9,968 bases of DNA from DATDSR01 sp036517855 (GCA_036517855.1 DATDSR010000051.1:1-9968), one strand, 5' to 3'; numbered from the stretch's first letter, positions 1 through 5,904 are shown. Notes: generated by a model not told the origin, from the sequence alone. Numbers and translations are program-made.

Positions 1-513
1 ACATTAGTGACCTCGGATAGCCCCCAGCTCTCCAAAACTGCAGCCTATCTTGATGGCGTGTGGACACCAATCGGCGTGAGAGTAGATACGCAAGTGTATG
101 AAGAGAGCGACCTAATTTCTCAGATTATTTTGCCACGCAAGTTTGACGCGCTACTTTACGGCGAGATTGTGGGACGCATCCCTGACCCATATGCCTTTTG
201 GCATTCATCCCAACGCAACGACCGAGGCCTCAATATCGGTGGCTACGCCAGTCTGCCAGCCAACAAGATCTTGCAGGAAGCCAGAGCGGCAGTGAACGAC
301 ACACTGCGCGAGGAGAAGTATCGAGAGTTCGAGGACTTGCTTGCCGAGGACGTACCCGCCGTACTGCTCTACTCACCAGATTATTTATATTTGCCGAACC
401 CAAAGATATCAGCAGTAACAAACATGAAGATCGGAAATCCATCAGACCGGTTCTTGAACATTTACAAATGGTATGTGAGCGAGGATCGCGTTTGGAATAT
501 TTTCGCTAATTGA
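1..513 (+). CDS. ABC transporter substrate-binding protein, family 5 (C-terminal fragment)
   Basis: The frame is open from the first base and ends at TGA 511-513, so only the last 170 or so residues are present. The segment GEIVGRIPDPYAFWHSSQ, followed by ILQEARAAVNDTLREEKY and DVPAVLLYSPDYLYL, matches the C-terminal lobe of SBP_bac_5 proteins (OppA/DppA type). In that family the lobe carries a conserved DP-x-x-FWHSSQ stretch and a late 'vPavfLysp' stretch. These proteins are extracytoplasmic, usually lipid-anchored or secreted, and deliver peptides or similar solutes to an ABC permease. The N-terminal signal and most of the ligand pocket lie upstream of the window, so substrate and anchoring cannot be judged. 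A GTG at 7 is in frame but is not a credible start, because homology continues upstream of it. No clear terminator follows; the next element is the heptamer array at 522. Confidence 0.85.
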   Translation, partial: TLVTSDSPQLSKTAAYLDGVWTPIGVRVDTQVYEESDLISQIILPRKFDALLYGEIVGRIPDPYAFWHSSQRNDRGLNIGGYASLPANKILQEARAAVNDTLREEKYREFEDLLAEDVPAVLLYSPDYLYLPNPKISAVTNMKIGNPSDRFLNIYKWYVSEDRVWNIFAN

Positions 514-521
514 AATTATTA

Positions 522-556
522 CTAAGTTCTAAGTCCTAAGTTCTAAATTCTATACA
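522..556. repeat. Degenerate heptamer tandem array before rnj
   Basis: Four head-to-tail 7-bp units are visible: CTAAGTT (522-528), CTAAGTC (529-535), CTAAGTT (536-542) and CTAAATT (543-549), with a decayed fifth unit CTATACA (550-556). The array fills almost the whole gap between the transporter fragment and the rnj start at 558. It is AT-rich, and each unit resembles a weak -10 (TAAGTT or TAAATT), so it may also carry the rnj promoter. I recall similar CTAAGT arrays between genes in Parcubacteria-like genomes, but cannot verify that here. Confidence 0.7.
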
Positions 557-557
557 T

Positions 558-2342
558 ATGACAGAAGCACAACTACGCAAGCGACCAGCGCCGCGCAAAC
601 ACCAGACCCCTATGCGCCGTATCGTGGCGCCCGTTATTAAACCCGCAAGTGGTCCAATCGATGCTCCCAAAGAGGGAGTGGTAAGAGTCATCCCTCTGGG
701 AGGCGTCGAAGAGGTGGGCCGCAACATGGTTATCATCGAAGTGGGTGAAGACATTGTTATCTCTGACATTGGCTTTGAGTTCGTCACCGAGACAGACAGT
801 CCAGGTATCAGCTACGTGCTACCGAACGTCAAATACCTGGAGGCACGGAAGAAGAAAGTTCGCGCCGTCTTCATCACCCATGGTCACCTCGATCACATCG
901 GCGGCATACCATACATTATGGAGCGCATCGGTAACCCACCCATCTACACCCGCAAGCTCACGGCTCTGATGATAAAGAAGCGACAAGACGAATTCCCCGA
1001 GCTCGCCCCGCTTGATATCAAAATCGTGGAGGCCGGGCAACGGATAAAAGTGGGCAACACTTACGTTAAACCCTTCGCCGTCACCCACTCCATCCCCGAC
1101 TCGATGGGCATCGCCATCGAGACACCTCACGGCAACATCATCCTTAGTGGTGACCTCAAGCTCGACCACGTAAACAAAGTACCGACCAAAGATGAGCAAG
1201 CAAGCTGGGGCGGGGTGGGCAAAGAGAAGAACGTGCTCTTCATCGCCGACTCCACCAATGCGTGGAAGCCGGGTTGGAGTATCACCGAGCGCGAAGTTAT
1301 TGAGAACATCGATGAGATTGTGAGTGGCATCAAGGGCCGCATCATCGTGGGTACATTCGCCTCGCAATTCGCCCGGATGATTGAGATAATGCGCATCGCC
1401 GAGAAGCACGGCCGCAAGGTCGTGACCGAAGGCCGCAGTATCAAAACAAACATCGACGTGGCTATCCTTGCAGGTATGCTCTCCCCCACTGCCGGGCACA
1501 TTATCGACATCAAAGACGTGGAGAACTATCCGCCTGAGAAAATCCTAATCCTTGCCACCGGCGCCCAAGGCGAGGAGTTCGCCGCGCTAGGTCGCGCCTC
1601 GCGGGGTACGCACAAGTTCCTCAAGTTCAAGCCCTCTGACACTATCATCCTCTCTTCGTCCGTCATCCCAGGCAATGAACTGGCAGTGCAAGATCTCAAA
1701 GATAACCTGTGTCGTCACGGCGTGCGCATCATCAACTACGTGACCTCCGACGTGCACTCCACCGGCCACGGTGACGCGGGCGAACTGGTATGGATTAACC
1801 AGCAGGTCAAAGCCAAATTCTTTATGCCAAGTTATGGTTGTCGCTTTATGACCCAAGCTCACGCCGACGCCGTCATTGAGGCCGGCTACCCCAAGGATCA
1901 CGTGATACTAGCCGACAACGGTAGCATCATCGACATCATTGATGAGAACACGGTTAAGCTTCACAAAGAGAAGGTGCCAGCCGACCCAATGTTCGTCGAC
2001 GGCACCACGGTCTCCGACGGCCAATCACCGGTAGTGAATGATCGCAAAATCCTGGCCCAAGATGGCATCTTCGTCATCATCGCCGCCATCGACAGCCACG
2101 CCCGTAGATTGCGCAAATCCCCCGACATCATCTCAAGAGGCTTCGTATATATGAAGGAGTCTCAAGAGCTCTTGAAGGCCGCCCGCAGTATAGCCAAGCG
2201 CGTTATTGAAGAAGCCCTCGCTCGCTCCGAAAGACCCAACCTCGACGACGTAAGAGGCAACGTCCGTGAACACCTCAACCGCTTCCTCCTCCAAAAAACC
2301 GGCAAGCGCCCAATAGTGCTACCGGTAATCCTCGAGGTTTAA
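558..2342 (+). CDS. rnj: Ribonuclease J (metallo-beta-lactamase / beta-CASP RNase)
   Basis: This 594-aa protein has the full RNase J architecture. It is a cytoplasmic 5'-3' exo- and endoribonuclease that matures rRNA and turns over mRNA. After an extra basic, proline-rich N-terminus (about residues 1-40) the core opens with IPLGGVEEVGRNM (45-57). The zinc motif HGHLDH gives H108, H110, D112 and H113; further ligands are H177 and D199 in SGDLKLD. The beta-CASP domain follows, with GTFASQFARM (265-274) and TGAQGEE (334-340), then VHSTGHG with H404. The C-terminal stretch (about 470-594) includes the expected RGFVYMKES element. Length is slightly above the usual 550-560 because of the N-terminal tail. 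No Shine-Dalgarno sequence precedes ATG 558; a TAAATT 8 nt upstream could give a nearly leaderless mRNA. A later Met at 612 would trim the tail, but it has no ribosome site either. No key residue is missing. Confidence 0.97.
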   Translation: MTEAQLRKRPAPRKHQTPMRRIVAPVIKPASGPIDAPKEGVVRVIPLGGVEEVGRNMVIIEVGEDIVISDIGFEFVTETDSPGISYVLPNVKYLEARKKKVRAVFITHGHLDHIGGIPYIMERIGNPPIYTRKLTALMIKKRQDEFPELAPLDIKIVEAGQRIKVGNTYVKPFAVTHSIPDSMGIAIETPHGNIILSGDLKLDHVNKVPTKDEQASWGGVGKEKNVLFIADSTNAWKPGWSITEREVIENIDEIVSGIKGRIIVGTFASQFARMIEIMRIAEKHGRKVVTEGRSIKTNIDVAILAGMLSPTAGHIIDIKDVENYPPEKILILATGAQGEEFAALGRASRGTHKFLKFKPSDTIILSSSVIPGNELAVQDLKDNLCRHGVRIINYVTSDVHSTGHGDAGELVWINQQVKAKFFMPSYGCRFMTQAHADAVIEAGYPKDHVILADNGSIIDIIDENTVKLHKEKVPADPMFVDGTTVSDGQSPVVNDRKILAQDGIFVIIAAIDSHARRLRKSPDIISRGFVYMKESQELLKAARSIAKRVIEEALARSERPNLDDVRGNVREHLNRFLLQKTGKRPIVLPVILEV

Positions 2343-2344
2343 GC

Positions 2345-2374
2345 TTGACAAAATTAGTTCTGGTGGTGTAGGAT
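2345..2374 (+). promoter_or_regulatory. Sigma70-type promoter for the 74-aa protein gene
   Basis: A perfect -35 TTGACA (2345-2350) lies 3 bp after the rnj stop codon. It is followed after 18 bp by TAGGAT (2369-2374), a 4/6 match to TATAAT. The predicted transcript would start near 2381, giving a 5' leader of about 46 nt. The small gene is therefore likely transcribed independently of rnj. Confidence 0.6.
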
Positions 2375-2394
2375 AGTAAACAGAATTTCGGTTA

Positions 2395-2419
2395 GGCCTT
2401 TGGAAAGGCCGGAAGGGAG
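2395..2419 (+). promoter_or_regulatory. Leader hairpin followed by Shine-Dalgarno sequence
   Basis: GGCCTT (2395-2400), loop TGGA and AAGGCC (2405-2410) form a perfect 6-bp stem ending 2 nt before the purine run AAGGGAG (2413-2419). That run lies 7 nt before ATG 2427 and fixes this start. The hairpin directly abutting the ribosome site could protect the 5' end or tune translation; that role is inference. Confidence 0.5.
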
Positions 2420-2426
2420 CGGTACG

Positions 2427-2651
2427 ATGTACTGCGACAAGCACCACTTGCTTGCACAAGCTTGCTCCCAGTGTGAATATGACACGCGAGAGCAGCTGGC
2501 GTGGGAATCCACAAGGACAAGGCTCGGCATCTTATTGTTTGTTGCCATGCTCACCTGGCTATTTGCCCCCGAGCTCTGGCGCAACATCCTTTTGGTCGCG
2601 GAGGCGTTCTTCGCGCTCCCGGTTCTGATAAGCTACGTCGACCGCACTTGA
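2427..2651 (+). CDS. Small membrane protein with CxxH...CxxC zinc-binding-like N-terminus
   Basis: This 74-aa protein is not recognised. Its first 16 residues, MYCDKHHLLAQACSQC, hold a compact C3-x2-H6/H7 ... C13-x2-C16 arrangement that could bind one zinc, like a miniature zinc ribbon or B-box. A charged stretch (17-32) is followed by two hydrophobic segments, about 33-47 (LGILLFVAMLTWLFA) and 52-70 (through LPVLISYV), separated by a short PELW turn. This predicts a hairpin membrane protein with a metal-binding tip. The start is set by the AAGGGAG site 7 nt upstream. The frame extends upstream to a non-ATG codon at 2400, but that would place the leader hairpin in the protein. The gene has its own promoter and terminator, so it is a monocistronic unit between rnj and the MFS gene. 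Function unknown. Confidence 0.7.
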   Translation: MYCDKHHLLAQACSQCEYDTREQLAWESTRTRLGILLFVAMLTWLFAPELWRNILLVAEAFFALPVLISYVDRT

Positions 2652-2664
2652 GGTCATGGCTACA

Positions 2665-2712
2665 GGCTCGGTTCAGTTCCATCGGCGGGACGAACCGAGC
2701 CTCGTTCGTTTT
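2665..2712 (+). terminator. Intrinsic terminator after the 74-aa protein gene
   Basis: GGCTCGGTTC (2665-2674) and GAACCGAGCC (2692-2701) form a perfect 10-bp stem with a 17-nt loop. The stem is followed by the T-rich tail TCGTTCGTTTT, and it begins 13 bp after the stop codon. Confidence 0.75.
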
Positions 2713-2715
2713 ATA

Positions 2716-2801
2716 TATAATCGCCTTGTACGTCTGTGACGGCCGTCTCATTCATACAAGCAAAAATTGAGGTGTCTTATTAGTTATGCGGTCGCATTTT
2801 T
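2716..2801 (+). other. Intergenic dyads upstream of the MFS gene
   Basis: The stretch between the terminator and the MFS promoter holds a perfect TATAAT (2716-2721) without a clear -35. It also holds nested inverted repeats: CTTGTA (2725-2730) with TACAAG (2755-2760), and between them the palindrome GACGGCCGTC (2738-2747). A second dyad is ATGCG-GT-CGCAT (2786-2797), followed by five T. These could be operators or a short untranslated transcript; no ORF with a ribosome site is seen. Confidence 0.3.
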
Positions 2802-2834
2802 AGTAAGATGTACCGAAGCAAGTTCGGCAGAGTT

Positions 2835-2843
2835 TGATACAAT
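2835..2843 (+). promoter_or_regulatory. Extended -10 promoter of the MFS gene (leaderless)
   Basis: TGATACAAT (2835-2843) fits the extended -10 pattern TGnTATAAT with one mismatch. Six nt (GTGTAG) separate it from GTG 2850, so the usual +7 start site is the first base of the start codon. There is no convincing -35 and no Shine-Dalgarno sequence, which supports a leaderless mRNA and the GTG start. Confidence 0.6.
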
Positions 2844-2849
2844 GTGTAG

Positions 2850-3986
2850 GTGAGAAAGAAGATCTATCTCTACACTTTCATACTTACCATGGCAGAGGGG
2901 TTACTCTTCTCGGTGAATTCGGCTTTTATTGCGGGGATTGTTTCGGAGAGCTTGGTGGGGGTGGTTTATAGTTTGGCATCGGTGGCGGCGCTTTGCTTGC
3001 TCGCCTACTTGCCTAAGATATTGCGCCAAGCGGGGGCTCCGGCTACGCTCACTGTGCTACTTGTGATGGGCGCGGCGGCGGCTCTCACTGTGGCACTTGG
3101 CCCGGCCACGTGGGTGCTTGGGGCGCTTGTGCTCTTCATCGCCATACCTCAAGTGGCACCAGCTATTACTGATATGTACGTGGAGGAGAGCTCGCGGGTG
3201 GGTGAACGCGGCAAGGCTGTCGGGGCCAGTTTCAGCTTTATGAATTTGGCCTACGCCATTGGGCCTGTTATTGCAGGATTCATCATTGCTCGCTCGGGAT
3301 TTAGCACGGTTTATTTTATCGCTGGTGTGGCCTTCATCATTGCTTTGCTTGCGGCCAACCGCTTCACCAAGCGCATCAGCCTGCCTCATACGCGCCGAGG
3401 CAATTTGTGGAAGGGGTTCACTCAGGCTTGGCGCAACAAGAATTTGCGCGTAGTCCTTACACTCGTCTTCCTTCTCCACGCTTTCTTCGCCTGGATGGTT
3501 ATATACACGCCACTTTATTTGCAAACGCGCTTCGGTTTTGGTTACGAAACGCTCGGTCTTATCTTCAGCATTATGATTGTGCCGTACCTCCTACTCGAGT
3601 ATCCACTCGGACGCATTGCCGATAAGTGGTTGGGTGAAAAAGAATTACTCATCGGCGGCTTCACCATCATCGCCATCACCGTGGGCGTGATACCTGTGAT
3701 CGCAAGCGGCTCGTGGATCCTCTGGGCCGCCATCCTCTTCGCCACTCGCGTGGGTAGCGCCATTGTGGAGAGTATGAGCGCCACCTATTTTTATAAAAAA
3801 ACGCAGGCCTCTGAAGCCGACGTGATAGCCCTCTTCCGCGATGCCAGACCACTCGCGTATTTGATAGCCCCCGTAGTAGCCTCAATTGTCGTAACCAAAC
3901 TTTCCATAGGTTCCCTCTTCCCCATCTTAGGTGTAATCATGTTAATAGGAGCCCTCCTCTCTACGCGCTTAAAGGATACGAGATAA
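2850..3986 (+). CDS. Major facilitator superfamily (MFS) transporter
   Basis: This 378-aa integral membrane protein has about 11-12 hydrophobic segments in two bundles. They run from IYLYTFILTMAEGLLF near the N-terminus to IGSLFPILGVIMLIGALL at the C-terminus. The central cytoplasmic loop lies around residues 173-195 and is basic (FTKRISLPHTRRGNLW). PLGRIADKWLGEK in the second half is the MFS motif-A loop (Gx-x-aDr-x-Gr-k) expected between TM8 and TM9. AVGASFSFMNLAYAIGPVIAG in the first half is typical of TM5 of drug/metabolite MFS pumps. MFS proteins exchange or co-transport small molecules using ion gradients; substrate cannot be told from sequence, and an efflux-type role is only a guess. 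The protein is close to full MFS length. The GTG start is chosen because an extended -10 lies exactly 6 nt upstream. The TAA stop overlaps the U-tract of the minus-strand terminator coming from the right. Confidence 0.9.
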   Translation: MRKKIYLYTFILTMAEGLLFSVNSAFIAGIVSESLVGVVYSLASVAALCLLAYLPKILRQAGAPATLTVLLVMGAAAALTVALGPATWVLGALVLFIAIPQVAPAITDMYVEESSRVGERGKAVGASFSFMNLAYAIGPVIAGFIIARSGFSTVYFIAGVAFIIALLAANRFTKRISLPHTRRGNLWKGFTQAWRNKNLRVVLTLVFLLHAFFAWMVIYTPLYLQTRFGFGYETLGLIFSIMIVPYLLLEYPLGRIADKWLGEKELLIGGFTIIAITVGVIPVIASGSWILWAAILFATRVGSAIVESMSATYFYKKTQASEADVIALFRDARPLAYLIAPVVASIVVTKLSIGSLFPILGVIMLIGALLSTRLKDTR

Positions 3987-4024
3987 AAATATAGCAGCCG
4001 GCAACACATCCTGTGTTCCGGCTG
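3985..4024 (-). terminator. Intrinsic terminator of the minus-strand RNA
   Basis: On the minus strand CAGCCGG (4024-4018) and AACACA (4017-4012) pair with TGTGTT (4008-4003) and CCGGCTG (4001-3995). The fold is a 13-bp stem with one bulged base and a GGA loop, followed by CTATATTTTTAT. The T-run (3989-3985) is only on this side, so the terminator belongs to minus-strand transcription and overlaps the MFS stop codon. It may also slow transcription from the MFS side. Confidence 0.75.
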
Positions 4025-4277
4025 GTTCCTCCCTGGCCTCGGGAGTTTTATCTTTTGCGGCTAATTGCCGCTCTGCAACGAGATGAGATGAACTGACTCC
4101 ACCTGACTCACACAAGCTTTGCCTCGGACAACGCCGCCGAGGCCCGGACTGAAACTCCCCCTGATGAGCGTATCCCACTTCTCCGTCGTGGGCCCGTCCC
4201 TTAGATTCCGGCAATTAGTAAGTCGCGGCCATCCATCTTGGATGTAAATCTCCTGCAGCTGTTGGGACCGTGACTGT
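3985..4277 (-). ncRNA. Candidate structured non-coding RNA, unassigned
   Basis: A near-consensus minus-strand promoter (4283-4310) and a U-tailed hairpin (3985-4024) delimit a transcript of about 293 nt. The interval has no ORF with a plausible ribosome site that stops before the terminator. The RNA is GC-rich against AT-rich flanks and folds into local stems: CATCC/GGATG (4244-4230), CCCAC/GTGGG (4192-4174), GCCTCGG/CCGAGGC (4143-4121), GCGGC/GCCGC (4071-4057) and CTCCC/GGGAG (4045-4029). A long-range helix, CTGCA-G-GAGAT (4258-4248) with ATCTC-GT-TGCAG (4084-4073), could close a multi-branched core. A direct repeat GAGTCAG occurs at 4109-4103 and 4099-4093. I looked for hallmark sequences of RNase P RNA, tmRNA and SRP RNA and found none; 6S RNA is usually shorter. 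Pairings were found by eye, without energy calculation. Family and function unknown. Confidence 0.5.
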
Positions 4278-4282
4278 GGAGT

Positions 4283-4310
4283 AGTATACACGATACAAAA
4301 TAAATGTCAA
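4283..4310 (-). promoter_or_regulatory. Strong sigma70-type promoter for the minus-strand RNA
   Basis: Read on the minus strand, a perfect TTGACA (4310-4305) is followed after 16 bp by TATACT (4288-4283). The expected start is near 4277. This is among the best -35/-10 pairs in the window, and it drives a region without a credible ORF. It lies divergently about 70 bp from the plus-strand promoter at 4379. Confidence 0.7.
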
Positions 4311-4378
4311 GTAAAATTTAGATTTTGTTTATTCAAACGGCCAAGCAAGCCTTATTTTAGGCCATATTTTCTGTTTCT

Positions 4379-4405
4379 TTGACAATGTGGTTGTGGGGGT
4401 ATAGA
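4379..4405 (+). promoter_or_regulatory. Promoter of the secreted protein gene
   Basis: A perfect -35 TTGACA (4379-4384) and TATAGA (4400-4405) are separated by 15 bp, slightly short of ideal. Transcription would begin about 2-3 nt before ATG 4415, so the mRNA would be almost leaderless. This shows that the in-frame TTG at 4379 is part of the -35 box rather than the start codon. Confidence 0.55.
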
Positions 4406-4414
4406 CTTCGGGAT

Positions 4415-4852
4415 ATGAAAAAATATATTTCTCTCGCAATCGTCCTCGCCTTCGCTTTACAAATAGTCCCTACTAACGCCGAGGCAGCTGTTAAACCAGT
4501 CACGGCTAAGATTTTGCAGCAGTACGTCGCCAACTCTGAGAGTATGTGTCGTGAGATAGCCATTTACCTAGTAGCCCGCGGAGCAGATGGCTGCCGCACC
4601 AAGTTTACCTTCACTCCCGCTGGTCCCGCTACCACCACACCCAGTGTCAAAACACTCTACGGCGCCGAGCGCTCGGCCGCTCTCCAACTTTTTGGCGAGA
4701 AGCCAGCCGGGGTATGCGAGGTCCGCAAGGTTGTGTTAGTACCCACAGGAACGTTCAACCCAACCACTGGTGTTGGCTCAACCAAGTATGTCGTCCACTC
4801 AAAGGGTCAAACAGTCACAGCCAAGAGAGACGTTATAGCCTGTAAGGGCTAA
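4415..4852 (+). CDS. Small secreted protein with four cysteines, unknown function
   Basis: This 145-aa protein begins with a classical signal peptide, MKKYISLAIVLAFALQIVPT with cleavage probably after NAEA (about residue 24): basic n-region, hydrophobic core, small residues at the cleavage site. No lipobox cysteine is present, so a soluble exported product is likely. The mature part has four cysteines (C45, C60, C101, C143), enough for two disulfides. It has a Thr/Pro-rich patch (about 65-78) and a beta-rich second half (EVRKVVLVPTGTF ... STKYVVHSK). I do not recognise a family. ATG 4415 was chosen over an upstream TTG at 4379, because the added 12 residues would be encoded by promoter DNA and would spoil the signal peptide. 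It is divergent from the candidate RNA and convergent with the nuclease gene. Confidence 0.75.
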   Translation: MKKYISLAIVLAFALQIVPTNAEAAVKPVTAKILQQYVANSESMCREIAIYLVARGADGCRTKFTFTPAGPATTTPSVKTLYGAERSAALQLFGEKPAGVCEVRKVVLVPTGTFNPTTGVGSTKYVVHSKGQTVTAKRDVIACKG

Positions 4853-4872
4853 AGAGTAAAAAGAAGGCAGGC

Positions 4873-4925
4873 AAATTTTTGTCGGCGTCGGAGCCCCCGC
4901 AGAGAGGGTTAAGACGCAAAAATTT
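4873..4925. terminator. Possible bidirectional terminator between convergent genes
   Basis: AAATTTTTG (4873-4881) pairs with CAAAAATTT (4917-4925). After a 4-nt bulge on the left, CGTC (4886-4889) pairs with GACG (4913-4916). The A and T tracts lie within the stem, so it is nearly the same when read from either side, as expected between convergent genes. The nuclease stop codon (TAA, 4911-4909 on minus) lies in the loop side. The GC part of the stem is short, so efficiency is uncertain. Confidence 0.45.
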
Positions 4926-5661
4926 CCTGACTTCTTGCTACGTACTCACAATATTCACAATCAGGAGTGGCGGGAGGTAAGTTACCTACCAGACACTCGC
5001 GGATTTTGTGAAGGGTGGGTTCAATCCACTCGTCGTTGCCTTCGTACGGGATGATTTTGATATCAAACTCGAGCCTTGCGTCGAAGGCTTCCCTATCCGT
5101 CTTGCCATTACAATATACAAAGTAGGCGGTGTTTGAAACTTGGAACTCGTTTTTGCGGAAGAGCCATTGATACACCTCAACTTGGCGCTTGTAACTAATC
5201 TGCCAGTCGGCGTCAATGTTGACCTCGCTTGTTTTGCTCGTGGCCTTGTAGTCCACGATGTTGAGCTTGCCCTCCGGGTCAACCCACACGTCGTCGATGC
5301 CACCGGTGATGATGAAGTGCGTATCCTCGTGGTGGAACTGGATGCCTCGGCGCAAAGCGTCGCGCCACTCCTCCATCCGCTCATGCTCAAATGGCACCGC
5401 GTAAATACCATACTGCTTAACCAAAGGATGACGTGTGCCTTTGGCCCGGTGGATATCAAATTCTTTTTTCAAAAGCGTGTCGACAGCCGAGTTTAAATTG
5501 AAGGGGAAACCGGGTGGTCGGCCAATGCCCAATCGCCTATCCATATAAAAGCATCTAGGGCAATCCATAAAAAGGTCAATCTTCGACCTCGAAATCTTAA
5601 AAGGCTCCGTCCCCTCCGGCTTAAATAAAACTTTCGGTCGTTTACTCTTCCACTCACTCAT
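4909..5661 (-). CDS. PD-(D/E)XK nuclease family protein (RecB/Cas4-like)
   Basis: This 250-aa stand-alone nuclease of the RecB-like PD-(D/E)XK superfamily probably cleaves DNA ends with a divalent metal. An N-terminal ISRSKIDLFMDCPRCFYM (23-40) is the family's entry motif with C34 and C37. GGIDDVW (120-126) supplies the first acidic ligand. NIVDYKAT (134-141) supplies D137 and K139 of the core, and QVEVYQW (160-166) is the downstream Q-x3-Y motif. CEYCEY near the end gives C235 and C238. The N- and C-terminal cysteine pairs resemble the Fe-S or zinc clamp of AddB, Cas4 and related nucleases, here as 2+2 rather than 1+3. The same motif order occurs in the C-terminal domain of the helicase encoded just upstream on this strand, so the two are paralogous modules. 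ATG 5661 has an extended -10 exactly 6 nt upstream, implying a leaderless mRNA. No cas genes are nearby. Confidence 0.85.
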   Translation of the reverse strand: MSEWKSKRPKVLFKPEGTEPFKISRSKIDLFMDCPRCFYMDRRLGIGRPPGFPFNLNSAVDTLLKKEFDIHRAKGTRHPLVKQYGIYAVPFEHERMEEWRDALRRGIQFHHEDTHFIITGGIDDVWVDPEGKLNIVDYKATSKTSEVNIDADWQISYKRQVEVYQWLFRKNEFQVSNTAYFVYCNGKTDREAFDARLEFDIKIIPYEGNDEWIEPTLHKIRECLVGNLPPATPDCEYCEYVARSQEIFAS

Positions 5662-5667
5662 ACTGTC

Positions 5668-5676
5668 ATCATACCA
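5668..5676 (-). promoter_or_regulatory. Extended -10 promoter of the nuclease gene (leaderless)
   Basis: On the minus strand TGGTATGAT (5676-5668) matches TGnTATAAT with one mismatch. It is followed by GACAGT and then ATG 5661, so +7 falls on the A of the start codon. No Shine-Dalgarno sequence or convincing -35 is present. Confidence 0.6.
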
Positions 5677-5680
5677 TACG

Positions 5681-5689
5681 TGTTACAAT
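5681..5689 (+). promoter_or_regulatory. Extended -10 promoter for the 38-aa ORF
   Basis: TGTTACAAT (5681-5689) is a TGnTATAAT-type extended -10 facing right, 4 bp from the leftward extended -10 of the nuclease gene. The predicted start, 5696, opens the sequence GGGCAAGT and leaves a leader of about 34 nt. Confidence 0.5.
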
Positions 5690-5710
5690 TACCGCGGGCA
5701 AGTACCCAGG

Positions 5711-5720
5711 AAAGGGGTGA
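5711..5720 (+). promoter_or_regulatory. Shine-Dalgarno site of the 38-aa ORF
   Basis: AAAGGGGTGA lies 9 nt before ATG 5730 and is close to the full anti-Shine-Dalgarno complement. It decides the start. The overlapping GTG at 5718 has no site of its own, and the frame opened at 5717 runs on antisense to the helicase gene. Confidence 0.55.
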
Positions 5721-5729
5721 GAAAAGAGA

Positions 5730-5846
5730 ATGAAGAAACCGCTGTGCTTCATCGGTTTCATCGACGGTGGACAGGACGGTATCGAGGTCTCGACCGCACG
5801 CGAGAAGGGCGCCGGTGGAGAAGTCGATCTCTGCATCCAAACCTAG
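5730..5846 (+). CDS. Putative 38-aa small protein, unknown
   Basis: The product begins MKKPLCFIGFIDGGQDGIEV and ends GEVDLCIQT*. It is glycine-rich with two cysteines (C6, C35) and no membrane segment. Evidence for a gene is contextual: an extended -10, a leader of about 34 nt, a strong Shine-Dalgarno sequence at 9 nt spacing, and a perfect 10-bp hairpin 26 bp after the stop. It lies between the convergently oriented 3' end of the helicase gene and the divergently oriented nuclease gene. An alternative is that the transcript acts as a small RNA and the ORF is incidental. Function unknown. Confidence 0.45.
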   Translation: MKKPLCFIGFIDGGQDGIEVSTAREKGAGGEVDLCIQT

Positions 5847-5872
5847 GCTGGGCAAGGCCCACGCCACAACCC

Positions 5873-5896
5873 GAGGGACGGCCTGCGCCGTCCCTC
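5873..5896. terminator. Strong hairpin between the 38-aa ORF and the helicase gene
   Basis: GAGGGACGGC (5873-5882), loop CTGC and GCCGTCCCTC (5887-5896) make a perfect 10-bp GC-rich stem. It lies 8 bp beyond the helicase stop and 26 bp beyond the small ORF stop, so it can serve both convergent units. The rightward tail ACTCTATTT is only weakly T-rich and there is no T-run leftward, so it may act as a transcript-end stabiliser as much as a terminator. Confidence 0.6.
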
Positions 5897-5904
5897 ACTC
5901 TATT

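Noticed and set aside
819..1499. 226-codon minus-strand ORF inside rnj
   Set aside because: It is an antisense shadow of the conserved RNase J core.
4140..4160. RNase P RNA
   Set aside because: CAGTCCGGGCC recalls the P4 region, but the conserved GAGGAAAGTCC context and the 3' partner ACAGAACCCGGC are absent.
3985..4277. T-box leader
   Set aside because: AGGGAGGAACC near the 3' end resembles the T-box sequence AGGGTGGNACC and a terminator follows. However, no minus-strand gene lies downstream and no clear Stem I motifs were seen.
4021..4291. Minus-strand ORFs of 76 and 81 codons in the candidate RNA region
   Set aside because: One starts within the -10 box and the other runs through the terminator; neither has a ribosome site or a recognisable protein pattern.
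4379..4414. TTG start adding 12 residues to the secreted protein
   Set aside because: The codons overlap the -35 TTGACA and -10 TATAGA, and the added residues would destroy a clean signal peptide.
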